64,000 nt of DNA from Thermosporothrix hazakensis (lineage in GTDB: Bacteria; Chloroflexota; Ktedonobacteria; Ktedonobacterales; Ktedonobacteraceae): contig NZ_QKUF01000002.1 of NCBI RefSeq assembly GCF_003253565.1, positions 1-64,000 on the forward strand. The letters run 5' to 3'. Numbering within the stretch: the first letter of the stretch is position 1; each line of letters opens with the position of its first letter. Under the pieces are notes generated by a model that did not search any database, was not told the origin of the DNA, and saw only the letters and a list, made by a program, of their open reading frames with translations. Shown here in pieces: positions 36,228-44,593 of this stretch. Both the position numbers and the translations under genes were made by a program.

Positions 36228-38777
36228 ATGTCCACACCAACCGCTGTACCTGCATCGACAGATACCGTTCTGGTTATGGAGGGGATAACCAAAACGTTTA
36301 GCGGCGTTCGCGCTCTAAAAGGCGTTTCGATCGATCTACGAGCAGGCGAAGTCCACGCCCTGCTCGGGCAGAACGGCGCGGGAAAATCGACCCTGATTAA
36401 AGTACTCTCCGGCGCTCACGCCCCCGATAGCGGCTCCATCACGATGGAGGGCAAAACCGTTTCCTTTGGCTCTCCCGCAGATGCGCTTCGGGCGGGCATT
36501 GGAACAGTCTATCAGGATCCCCTCGTCTATCCCGAACTCTCCGTCACCGAGAATATCTTTATGGGCCGCGAGCTACGAGACCGCTTCGGCAATATTGACA
36601 TGCGGGCCCAGGTAAAGCGAGTTCGGGAACTGCTGCGTGATCTGGAAACTGACCCGAACATCGCGACGTTACCCGTCGGCACCCTGAGCGTCGCGGTTCG
36701 CCAGCTTGTGCTGATTGCGAAAGTGCTGAGTTGGGAACCCAAAGTGCTCATCTTTGACGAGCCGACCGCTATCCTGACGCAGCGCGAGGCTGATATCCTC
36801 TTCGGTATCATCCGGAAGCTACGCACGCGTGGCGTCGGGATTATCTATATCAGCCATCGCATGGAAGAGATTTTCGCCCTGGCCGATCGCGTCACCGTGC
36901 TCAAAGATGGCGAGAGCAAAGGCACCTGGCCCATTCAAGGCCCTGAAGCGCTTTCCTATGATCGGCTTATTGAGCTGATGGCCGGGCAGGTCCTTCAAGA
37001 GGGCATCGAGACACAAGGCCCGCTTTCCGATAAGCCGCTGCTCTCGGTCCGCCATCTGAGCCATGCGAAGACGTATCAGGATATTAGCTTCGACATCCGC
37101 CCCGGCGAGATTGTGGGTCTCTTCGGTCTGGTCGGCGCGGGACGCAGTGAGGTTGCTCGGGCCATTTTCGGCGAGGAACCGGCTCAGTCAGGTGAGATAC
37201 AGCTTGATGGCGAGGTTTTGCGCCTGCGCTCTCCGCAACAGGCGGTACGCAAGGGCATCGCCTATCTTCCTGAAGATCGCAAAGAACAGGGTATTTTCGG
37301 GAATCTCTCGATCACCTATAATGCGACTATTACGATTGCGAAGCGCCTGGCGAAGCTTGGCTTTATCACCAATCCACGCCAGGAAGAGCAGGTAACACAG
37401 CAGTACGTCAAAGATCTGGCCATTAAAACCCCCGATACGCAGACCAAAATCGCGAACCTCTCGGGCGGAAATCAGCAGAAAGTAGTGTTGGCCAAATGGC
37501 TGGCAGCCAAACCCCGACTCCTGATACTTGATGAGCCGACGGCTGGCATCGACATTGCCGCGAAACAGGAGATTCATAACCTGATCGCTCGTCTGGCAAG
37601 CGAAGGGGTCGCTATTCTGGTAATCTCTTCAGAGCTTCCCGAAATCCTCAAGCTCAGCGATCGCATTATCACCATGCGCGAGGGTCGCCAGACCGGCGAG
37701 TTTCAACGCGGAGCTTCTCCTGAAGCGGTCCTCAGCGCGGCCATGCAAGGGAAAGCCTCGATAGAGCAGCCAGGCGAACAAAAGCCGGAGCAGGCCGCAA
37801 AAGAGACAAACACAACGCCTATCTCGCGGCTGATGCAGCATGCTGCTGCGTATAATCGTGAGCTCATTCTGATCGCCATTCTGATTATTGGAAGTCTGAT
37901 TTTTCAATTGTTCTTCCCGACGTTCCTGACCTGGAATAACATAGCTTCTATTCTTTCAAATGTCGCGGTTGTCTCCATTATTGCGATTGGAATGACGATG
38001 GTGATTGTCACCGGAGGGATTGATGTGTCAATCGGGTCCGTAGTGGCAATCTGTATGCTGATATCAGCGAAGGTGATGGTCGCAGGCGGTGATAACATCT
38101 TTATCGCGCTGCTGGTCTCGCTTGGTGTTGGTCTACTGGCTGGCGCACTCAACGGTACAATTGTTGCCTTTGGCCGCATCCACCCGATCATTGTCACACT
38201 GGGCACCATGAATATTATTCGCGCCCTGCATATTGACCTGCTTGGCCCCAAATGGCTGACGCCTCCGCCTGTGGCGCGAACTCTGGCACTGGGGAACGTG
38301 TTCGGTATTCCTATTCCCTGGCTGCTGGTCATCGTGCTCGGGGTAGTGGTGGGCCTGTTCTTGAGCCGGCGCCCGCTGGGTCGTGCCATCTATGCCATTG
38401 GAGGGAATCCAGAGGCGGCCCGTCTGGCAGGCATCCGTACGCGCTGGGTCACGATTTTTGTCTATGCGGCAATCGGTATGCTTATCGGTCTGGCAGCACT
38501 TATCCAGCTCGGCCAGAGCGGCACCGTTCAGCCGAACACAGCAAATGGCCTTGAGCTCCAGATCATCGCAGCAACAGTCATCGGTGGTACCAACATCCTG
38601 GGTGGACGCGGTTCTATTCTGGGGAGCCTGCTAGGCGCTCTGCTGGTGGCGGCCATCCATAACGCGCTTATCACGCTTGGAACCATCTCTCTGCTGGAAG
38701 GGCTGGTTATCGGCGCACTCATTATTGTCGCCGTTGGTATTGATATGTTGCAGAAAAGAAAGGCCATAAAAGCATGA
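36228..38777 (+). CDS. Fused sugar ABC transporter: double ATPase plus permease
   Basis: 849 residues. Residues about 15-510 form an RbsA-type double ATPase. The first site has GQNGAGKST, a degenerate signature LSVAVRQ and Walker B VLIFDEPTA. The second has GLVGAGRSE, LSGGNQQKVVLAKWL and LLILDEPTAGID. After a Gln/Lys-rich linker (about 520-545), residues about 560-845 form an RbsC-type permease with the family motif GIDVSIGS and about nine membrane segments. ATPase and permease are normally separate proteins. No frameshift or stop marks the join, and the linker looks designed. AGGAG precedes ATG 36228. It works with the binding lipoprotein and the second permease. Confidence 0.9.
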   Translation: MSTPTAVPASTDTVLVMEGITKTFSGVRALKGVSIDLRAGEVHALLGQNGAGKSTLIKVLSGAHAPDSGSITMEGKTVSFGSPADALRAGIGTVYQDPLVYPELSVTENIFMGRELRDRFGNIDMRAQVKRVRELLRDLETDPNIATLPVGTLSVAVRQLVLIAKVLSWEPKVLIFDEPTAILTQREADILFGIIRKLRTRGVGIIYISHRMEEIFALADRVTVLKDGESKGTWPIQGPEALSYDRLIELMAGQVLQEGIETQGPLSDKPLLSVRHLSHAKTYQDISFDIRPGEIVGLFGLVGAGRSEVARAIFGEEPAQSGEIQLDGEVLRLRSPQQAVRKGIAYLPEDRKEQGIFGNLSITYNATITIAKRLAKLGFITNPRQEEQVTQQYVKDLAIKTPDTQTKIANLSGGNQQKVVLAKWLAAKPRLLILDEPTAGIDIAAKQEIHNLIARLASEGVAILVISSELPEILKLSDRIITMREGRQTGEFQRGASPEAVLSAAMQGKASIEQPGEQKPEQAAKETNTTPISRLMQHAAAYNRELILIAILIIGSLIFQLFFPTFLTWNNIASILSNVAVVSIIAIGMTMVIVTGGIDVSIGSVVAICMLISAKVMVAGGDNIFIALLVSLGVGLLAGALNGTIVAFGRIHPIIVTLGTMNIIRALHIDLLGPKWLTPPPVARTLALGNVFGIPIPWLLVIVLGVVVGLFLSRRPLGRAIYAIGGNPEAARLAGIRTRWVTIFVYAAIGMLIGLAALIQLGQSGTVQPNTANGLELQIIAATVIGGTNILGGRGSILGSLLGALLVAAIHNALITLGTISLLEGLVIGALIIVAVGIDMLQKRKAIKA

Positions 38778-39865
38778 AAACTGTTGCGACTCGCAAAAAG
38801 GGAGAGATGCCCACGCGGAAGGAACGCTCTCTGCCACGCATGATGGCCTCGTCGCGAAATCTCTTGCTGACCTTGCTGTTTGTGGTCATCTTTTCCTTTT
38901 TCTCCAATACCGTCCTGCATTTCTTCAATGGCTATAACATCTATCAGGTGTCACAACAGGGCGTCATCATTGGCTTGCTGGCTATTGGGGAAGCGCTGGT
39001 GATTATCTCAGGCGGCGGCGCAATCGACCTTTCCGTTGGCTCAATGTTGAGTCTTTCGGGGATGATTCTTGGCTACTTGCATATCGTCCTCGGGGTCAAT
39101 ATCTGGGTCTCGGTGATTTGTGCCGTTCTCGTTGGCGGCCTGCTCGGGGCGATCAATGGCTTTCTGGTCAGTAAGCTGCGCATTCCTCCCTTGATTGTCA
39201 CATTGGCGACCTTCTATGGTTACGCGGCGCTTGCACTGCAAATTACCGGTACGCGTCCACTTCCCGATGCGACACAACGGAATCTGCCACAGTCGTTCCC
39301 GGATGCCTTTGTGATGCTCGGAAATGGCAATGTGCAGGACATTCCCTGGCTTTCCTGGATTCCGCGTATCGGCGGACAAGCTATTCCATTTCAGGTGCTC
39401 CTGATCTTCCTGCCGGTTGTCCTGATTACGCTTTTCTGCCTGCGCAAGACAATCGCTGGTCGCTACCTCTATGGCGTCGGGACGAATGCTCTGGCTGCTC
39501 GCTTCGCGGCTATTCATGTCTGGAATGTGCGCTTCTGGGCGTATGTTGCTTCTGGCCTGCTCGCTGGCATTGCCGCTGTCATTCAGACCGCTCTGAGTGC
39601 CAGCGCTACCCCGAATGTTGGCGATGGTATGAACCTGCAAGCAATCACAATCGCGGTCCTGGGTGGCGTCAGTATCGCAGGTGGCGAAGGCGGCATTCTC
39701 GGGATAGTGCTTGCCACGCTGATCGTCATTTTCCTGAACAACGGGCTAGGCCTGCAATTCGGTGATGCTGCGGGTGTCTGGCAGCTTGCGGCTCTGGGCC
39801 TGCTGCTCATCGGAAGCGTGCTCTTCAATGAGTTCCTTCGCCGTCGCCTTGCGCTCAAGTCCTGA
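38774..39865 (+). CDS. Sugar ABC importer permease
   Basis: 363 residues of the RbsC/BPD_transp_2 family: about nine membrane helices, the motif GGAIDLSVGSMLSLSGM, the EAA-like cytoplasmic loop (AGRYLYGVGTNALAARFAAI) and the late GGVSIAGGEGGILG. Its start overlaps the stop of the fusion gene by four bases (ATGA). It would pair with the permease half of the fusion to make a heterodimeric channel, as in rhamnose or AI-2 importers that have two different permeases. Substrate is inferred as rhamnose or a similar sugar from the neighbouring rhaB. Confidence 0.92.
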   Translation: MKTVATRKKGEMPTRKERSLPRMMASSRNLLLTLLFVVIFSFFSNTVLHFFNGYNIYQVSQQGVIIGLLAIGEALVIISGGGAIDLSVGSMLSLSGMILGYLHIVLGVNIWVSVICAVLVGGLLGAINGFLVSKLRIPPLIVTLATFYGYAALALQITGTRPLPDATQRNLPQSFPDAFVMLGNGNVQDIPWLSWIPRIGGQAIPFQVLLIFLPVVLITLFCLRKTIAGRYLYGVGTNALAARFAAIHVWNVRFWAYVASGLLAGIAAVIQTALSASATPNVGDGMNLQAITIAVLGGVSIAGGEGGILGIVLATLIVIFLNNGLGLQFGDAAGVWQLAALGLLLIGSVLFNEFLRRRLALKS

Positions 39866-40040
39866 GCAAGCTGAAGGCTCATGTATACTACTGGAAAAGA
39901 AAAGTGTATACGTGAGCCTCGCTCTCACTACCCTATCACATCCCTCTCTATGCACAGGTCATCCTCTCTCGACAGAACAGTCACCTACCCGGGTAATCAA
40001 ACAGATCCTGTCCCTGACGCGATCAGGAGTGAAACTGCCC

Positions 40041-40649
40041 TCAAAACACACCTTCATACACCTCATCCACAACAAGCTCTCGATCAAGCTGATCGAGATG
40101 AATTGTCTGGCCAGAGCTATAGCGCTCCTGCTTCCAATTGGTTGAGCGCCGATAGACCTCAATGTATGGTTCATCTTGACTGACCAGGAGATAGACTTCC
40201 AATGTTGGACACTGAGTGTAGCGAAGAAATTTCTCGGTGCGGTCATATTTCTCTGTACTGAGAGAAAGCACCTCAACAATGATGAGCGGCGATCGCACCC
40301 TGAATGGGCGAGCCCGCTTGTCTTTCTCTCGATCTCCCAGGTCACAGGTAACGACTACATCGGGAACAGAAGACGGTTGACCAGGAATCTCTACATATTG
40401 CTCTTGATACACTCGGCATGGTCCCCGCTTGCCCAACTGCATTTTGAAGGCCTCGGTCACGTTATAGGAGAGCTCTGCATGCTCGGGGCTCAATCCTGTC
40501 ATATCAAGAACGGTACCCTGATCTAAAACCGGATCATAGTCCACTAACTCATAGCGATAAGGACTCTCGTCACTTAAAAGCCGCTCAAAAGCGACACGCG
40601 TCATTGGAATCCCATGTTGAGGAACCGGAGAGGAATGCTGTTGCGTCAC
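40041..40649 (-). CDS. Uma2 (DUF820) family putative endonuclease
   Basis: 202 residues. PD-(D/E)XK-like core: YELVDYDPVLDQG, then SVPDVVVTCDL, then RSPLIIVEVLSLSTEKYDRTEKFLRY and LEVYLLVSQDEPYIEVYRR. The Asp in PDVVV and the Glu in VEVLS, followed by Lys, are the expected active-site positions. These proteins are very numerous in Chloroflexota and cyanobacteria and are often carried with mobile DNA; cellular role unknown. GTG 40649 is chosen since GGAGG is eight bases upstream; the TTG at 40664 overlaps that site. Confidence 0.85.
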   Translation of the reverse strand: MTQQHSSPVPQHGIPMTRVAFERLLSDESPYRYELVDYDPVLDQGTVLDMTGLSPEHAELSYNVTEAFKMQLGKRGPCRVYQEQYVEIPGQPSSVPDVVVTCDLGDREKDKRARPFRVRSPLIIVEVLSLSTEKYDRTEKFLRYTQCPTLEVYLLVSQDEPYIEVYRRSTNWKQERYSSGQTIHLDQLDRELVVDEVYEGVF

Positions 40650-40971
40650 TGCTCTCACCTCCAATCATGAACGGAAACCACTTCCACACGCAAATCTCTT
40701 TCCAGTATACCTTTTTCTGTCATTGTATAGCCTGTTTGCCTTGTGTATGCTGCTTGACATCTGGGGTTTGTCGGGCGGTATGCATATAGTGGGATAAGGA
40801 CGGAACACGAGTCAATGAAGAAGAACATGACACCGTTTGAGGTCTGCCCGCTATTGTTCTAGAAAGACAAATAAACTCTATGTGATAGATGGCCTATTTT
40901 CATTCATATATTTGAAGCCTGACCTGTTTTATAATATATACATGAAAAAGAGCACTCGAAAGGATTTTCCC
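40650..40971. other. Divergent intergenic spacer
   Basis: About 320 bases. TATAAT occurs at 40931-40936 just before the next gene and could be its -10 box. No gene or RNA recognised. Confidence 0.4.
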
Positions 40972-41540
40972 ATGCGCAGAAGACTTTTGTATTTCTATAG
41001 TCTCCCTCTCTTTATGCTCCTCTCTCTTCTCGTCGCATGCATCAACATATTCTGGAAAATTCCAGGTTCCTACAATCCTGCAAGCAACCAGGTGCTCTAT
41101 ACCTCTCCGTTAGATCCTGCCGCAATCATCACGATAGTGCTTATGGGTGGACTCTTTCTGCTGTGCTACCTCAAAGCGGCTCCGCTGGATGTACCGAAGC
41201 CTCCATGTGTATGTATGGGGAATTGGCTTGCTGCTCTGTTATACCCAGAGCGGAAACCGCCCGCACGTATTGTGATGGCCTCTTACTGCCTCTACCCGAG
41301 CGATCGGTAACAGGCGTTCTCGTTGCCATTTTCCTGTCTGTCCTCTTGCTTCTTTTTCAAAGGCCGCTTCTCAGGCTGCTTGCAGTCCTCACGAGGCGAG
41401 AGGAGCACATGAGCAGCGACATCAAGCCACTCCAATATAGCGGCATCACGCACGTGCCTTCCGGAGAGCGATTCTACGATCAATATGAGGTGCAGCAGGC
41501 AAACTACGAGCCAACTGCGCCACAGCAACAACAGCAATGA
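40972..41540 (+). pseudogene. Small membrane protein broken by a frameshift
   Basis: From ATG 40972 (AAGGA seven bases upstream) the frame encodes a membrane segment (YFYSLPLFMLLSLLVACINI), a loop, a second segment (AIITIVLMGGLFLLCYL) and then runs out at 41310. Another frame, joined near 41290, carries on with VTGVLVAIFLSVLLLLF and a hydrophilic tail ending in a poly-Gln run (41540). The two halves together would make a three-helix membrane protein with a cytoplasmic tail. Family not recognised. A shift of one base is the simplest explanation; two overlapping genes are less likely. Confidence 0.5.
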
Positions 41541-41668
41541 TTTTCAATCCCTTCCTCGGTTTCAGTCCCTTCCCCTCGGGGCATACCCTTTTCGACGGCA
41601 CGAGCATGTGATTGTCATGCAGCATCTAGAAAGTTTCAATCCCTTCCTCGGGATATACCTTTTTCGAC
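41541..41668 (+). CRISPR. Orphan CRISPR remnant, two repeats and one spacer
   Basis: Repeat B (41633-41668, 36 bases) begins GTTTCAATCCCTTCCTCGGG and ends TTTTTCGAC. Repeat A (41559-41596, 38 bases) begins GTTTCAGTCCCTTCCCCTCG and ends CCCTTTTCGAC, two bases longer with several substitutions. Between them is one 36-base spacer (41597-41632). A partial copy of the first 18 repeat bases abuts repeat A at 41541-41558. GTTTCAATCCC...TTCGAC is a typical repeat form of type I/III arrays. No cas gene is in the window. It begins at the base after the stop codon of the broken membrane protein. Confidence 0.6.
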
Positions 41669-42044
41669 TGCCGGAGCTCCCGCGCTGCTTCTGGAGGTAT
41701 CTTACAGACTGGTTTGCGGGAACCTCCGCTTCAAGCCTCTTTATTGGGGCCTCAAAAAGGGCCTTTTTTGAGGTTAAGAATGCTGTTAACCAGCTTGCCA
41801 GGCTCTGCGGAAACCTCTGCGCGAGAACGTGGGAGCACCAGGTTCCCGCGAGATATATCATTGTGTGTCAGAGCCTCGAATAAGCTGCTTCGAGCATAAT
41901 GCATATCGAGATAGAAATCAATCATCCTTTAAGAAGATACCCGTAGGGAAGCGGGTACCTCCTGCGGGGTACACTATAAGGGAATAGCCACCGGATATCA
42001 ACCAGATCAGCTACACCGCTGGACTTTTCCCTCTACAGGCGTCC
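41669..42044. other. Intergenic with strong inverted repeats
   Basis: A hairpin at 41750-41773 pairs CCTCAAAAAGG with CCTTTTTTGAGG. Wider arms GCGGGAACCT (41716-41725) and AGGTTCCCGC (41840-41849) enclose it. No protein is supported. It could be a decayed mobile-element end or a structured RNA flanking the CRISPR remnant. Confidence 0.4.
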
Positions 42045-42887
42045 TCAATCCTGCGAGCACTCCATCCCAAGATTGCGCTTGTAGTGTGCCAGCGCCTGCT
42101 GTAGAAACGCCTTTTCCTCTTCCGTAGAGTGATACAGCGGGAAAGGCTTCTCCTCCAGAGGAAGCCTCTCATAGTTCTCCCACCATCGCATCGCGCTGGC
42201 CGCAATATCCGCATCGCCCAGGGTCAGTTGCTGAATCAGCTCACAGTGCTGTTTCGCCAGCGCCTGGCCTTCCACGCCGGTTGGATCTTTCCCCTCTGCA
42301 ACCAGCCTCTTCAGCTCCACAAACACAGTATCCCATTGCTGCCTCGCCCGGTGCTGATCTTCTTCAGTCCAGTTCTCGGCACGGGCCGCCAGCTTTCGCG
42401 TCGCTTTAGGGCTATACGATTTCCGCGCTATTTCCTCCAGTTTTTGTCGTTGCTCCTCAGTGAGATATTTCTTCATCCATGCATTCTTCTGTTCCAGTTG
42501 TATCACCTGGATCACATCGACAAGAATCGTTTCCAGATCACCCTGGTCCCTTTTCAACCAGACTTCAGCTTGCTCAAGAGCCTGAAGGACAGCATCCAAC
42601 TGGCTACGCTTCTCCCGTATGATCTCCTTCTGCATGGCGAGTGTCTCTTGCAAACGCTCCGGCTGCTTTTGCAGACACACTTTGATCTCTTCAAGCGAGA
42701 GTCCCAGGTATTTCAACGCCAGAATCTGCTGTAAACTCCACAGGTCTTTATCCGTGTATAAGCGATGTCCCGCTTCAGTATATGCAGAAGGGGAGAGCAG
42801 TCCCACTTTGTCGTAAAAGCGCAGCGTTCGTGCTGTCACCGCGGCCTTCTGTGCAAACTGGCTGGTTGTATAGCGTTGACGCTCCAC
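42045..42887 (-). CDS. MerR-family regulator with TipAS-like sensor domain
   Basis: 280 residues. MerR winged helix (YTTSQFAQKAAVTARTLRFYDKVGLLSP), a coiled-coil helix (about 85-125), then a C-terminal all-helical domain of TipAS type (WTEEDQHRARQQWDTVFVE, PTGVEGQALAKQHCELIQQL, SAMRWWENY, FLQQALAHYKRN). TipAS domains bind drug-like ligands. GTG 42887 is used, with AAGGAG seven bases upstream; the TTG at 42908 is less likely. Two identical operators, one in its own promoter and one in that of the divergent DUF2268 gene, show which genes it controls. Confidence 0.88.
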   Translation of the reverse strand: MERQRYTTSQFAQKAAVTARTLRFYDKVGLLSPSAYTEAGHRLYTDKDLWSLQQILALKYLGLSLEEIKVCLQKQPERLQETLAMQKEIIREKRSQLDAVLQALEQAEVWLKRDQGDLETILVDVIQVIQLEQKNAWMKKYLTEEQRQKLEEIARKSYSPKATRKLAARAENWTEEDQHRARQQWDTVFVELKRLVAEGKDPTGVEGQALAKQHCELIQQLTLGDADIAASAMRWWENYERLPLEEKPFPLYHSTEEEKAFLQQALAHYKRNLGMECSQD

Positions 42888-42909
42888 ACGTTTTCTCCTT
42901 TCACTCAAC

Positions 42910-42940
42910 AGTATCTGATATGACGTTACGTCATAGACAA
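42910..42940 (-). promoter_or_regulatory. MerR-type promoter of the TipAS regulator gene
   Basis: Minus strand: TTGTCT (42940-42935) and GATACT (42915-42910), 19 bases apart. The spacer opens with the palindrome ATGACGTAACGTCAT. The long spacer plus dyad is typical of promoters activated by MerR proteins. Confidence 0.75.
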
Positions 42941-43058
42941 CACTTCAACTAACCCGTAGGACCATTGGGCACGCCACTCTGTAACGTTGCCGAGCCACCG
43001 CACGGTATCATTTCCCGGCTCCGGACAGAGCAAAGTCGCGATGAAAACAAAGAAGGGC

Positions 43059-43089
43059 TTGCATATGACGTAACGTCATGGGTTAGACT
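43059..43089 (+). promoter_or_regulatory. MerR-type promoter of the DUF2268 gene
   Basis: Plus strand: TTGCAT (43059-43064) and TAGACT (43084-43089), 19 bases apart. The spacer begins with the same ATGACGTAACGTCAT palindrome as the divergent promoter. The same regulator therefore very likely controls both. Confidence 0.75.
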
Positions 43090-43121
43090 CTTCTCAGTAT
43101 CATCGCGAAAGGACAAACTGA

Positions 43122-44012
43122 ATGAAACTGCATATCATTGATGCCGAGTCTATCTATCAGCGTTTGCTTGCCACTGCCAGCGCACAGGAACGCGAGGCAA
43201 TCTACCGACAGGAACTGCTGGCTCCGTTTGAAGAAATGATGCATATCTACGGCGGAGGCAATGACCCCCTCGCCTGGGCGAAAATGTGGGGCTTCTATAC
43301 CCCGGACGATTTCGACAGCGACCAGCGCCCTATCATTGAGGGCATGGTCAAACGTTTGAGCGATGCGGGAGGTTGGCAGCAATCCTCTATCGCGCTTGAA
43401 CGAGGGCTTGCTGCATTCGCTCCCTACGCAGATCGTATTGATCTGGGCACTATCAACTGTGTGGTCATCCTCACCAAACATAATAGCAGTATGCCAGGTC
43501 GGGGCTATGCTGGATTTGGCGTGCCGGGTTATCTCATGGTCTCACTCAGCCTGACCGATGACTATACGCTTCCCCGTATCGGGCCAGCATCGGTCCATGA
43601 GCTCAACCACAACGTTCGTTTCAAGCTCGTCCCTTTTCTGCCCATGAGCATCACGGTCGCTGATTACATCATCGCCGAAGGGCTGGCGGAAGCGTTCGCC
43701 GCCGAACTCTTTGGCGAAGAGCTGGTTGGCTACTACGTTACCGATTTCAACGAGGAAGAGCTTACCACAGCCCGGCGTGTCATCGGCGGAGCGCTTGAGG
43801 TGAGCGGCTTCCACGCGGTGCACAGCTACATCTTCGGTGACACACTTGCTGAAGCTTCGGGACATCCCAGAGCTGGCGTGCCTGATTTCGCTGGATACGC
43901 CATCGGCTATCGGATTGTCCGGCAGTATCTTCAGCGTACCAGGCGCTCCGTTGCTGAAGCGACCTTCCTTCCCTCCCGGGAAATCATCGAGGAGTCCGGC
44001 TTTTTCGCATAG
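43122..44012 (+). CDS. DUF2268 putative zinc-dependent protease
   Basis: 296 residues. The zinc motif HELNH (in SVHELNHNVR) sits near residue 161 and a downstream EGLAEAFA can supply the third ligand, as in gluzincin-like peptidases. The N-terminal part (EREAIYRQELLAPFEEMMHIYGG) and PGRGYAGFGVPGY match DUF2268 proteins, which are cytoplasmic. It is under a MerR/TipAS-type promoter whose regulator is encoded divergently, so it is probably induced by a small molecule. AAAGGA precedes the ATG. The substrate is unknown. Confidence 0.83.
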   Translation: MKLHIIDAESIYQRLLATASAQEREAIYRQELLAPFEEMMHIYGGGNDPLAWAKMWGFYTPDDFDSDQRPIIEGMVKRLSDAGGWQQSSIALERGLAAFAPYADRIDLGTINCVVILTKHNSSMPGRGYAGFGVPGYLMVSLSLTDDYTLPRIGPASVHELNHNVRFKLVPFLPMSITVADYIIAEGLAEAFAAELFGEELVGYYVTDFNEEELTTARRVIGGALEVSGFHAVHSYIFGDTLAEASGHPRAGVPDFAGYAIGYRIVRQYLQRTRRSVAEATFLPSREIIEESGFFA

Positions 44013-44086
44013 GAAGTGCGAAGAACCCGGCTTGAAGTAAAGAAGAGGTCTCGGGATGACGAAGCGGCTCGCGCTTGTTCTCAAGC

Positions 44087-44118
44087 AGGCGAACCCCGAA
44101 GGTTGGCGGGGTTCGCCT
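44087..44118 (+). terminator. Hairpin downstream of the DUF2268 gene
   Basis: A perfect 11-bp stem, AGGCGAACCCC and GGGGTTCGCCT, with a short loop, 75 bases after the stop. No T-run follows on either strand, so it may be a pause or decay barrier instead of a true intrinsic terminator. Confidence 0.45.
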
Positions 44119-44555
44119 GAACCAAAAGCGAGGGAAGCTGCGCAGTCATTCCGAGTGAAGCCCCTTCTGAAGTCGCACAACGCCTGATCGTTGCGATTGG
44201 CACGAGCCCTGCTGTAGGCAGTGATGGTCTTATTTGCATGACGGCCCACAGCAGCTTCACGCCTTCCTACCGGGAGATGGCGGCTCGTCAATCGCACTGT
44301 ATCCGGCCACTCATCCCTCACTTGCTGTACCGAACACATCACCGGCCAAGCGGTTCTGCATCTGGCATAGAGAGTACTGAAGCTGCCGGCGTCCTGATGG
44401 ATCTTCCAGCGTTTCAGGAGGCTGAGCCGTAGTCCAGGCACGCATTGGTAAAGGGGTGCCTGGCAGAAAAGCGCGAAGGGAATCCAGGTAAAGAGCTGGT
44501 TAATCCTGATAGATCACGTGCCCTGCCCGAGGGAAATACAGCAGGGTAGAGTTCG
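44119..44555. other. Intergenic between convergent genes, no gene supported
   Basis: About 440 bases. Frames on both strands lack ribosome sites and known families. Confidence 0.4.
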
Positions 44556-44592
44556 TTGACACTCCCCGGGCTTGTGCCCGGGGGAGTGTCAA
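44556..44592. repeat. IS-end-like palindrome directly after an ABC gene
   Basis: A 37-base near-perfect palindrome with arms TTGACACTCCCCGGGC and GCCCGGGGGAGTGTCAA around TTGT ends one base before the ABC stop codon. The outer TTGACACTCCCC / GGGGAGTGTCAA is the same as the IS200/IS605-like end at 161-173. It may be a mini-element made of two such ends, which now also serves as an mRNA 3' hairpin. Confidence 0.6.
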
Positions 44593-44593
44593 G

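Noticed and set aside
43542..44441. Long minus-strand frame of 299 residues
   Set aside because: It is the reverse of the DUF2268 gene over most of its length and shows no family features.
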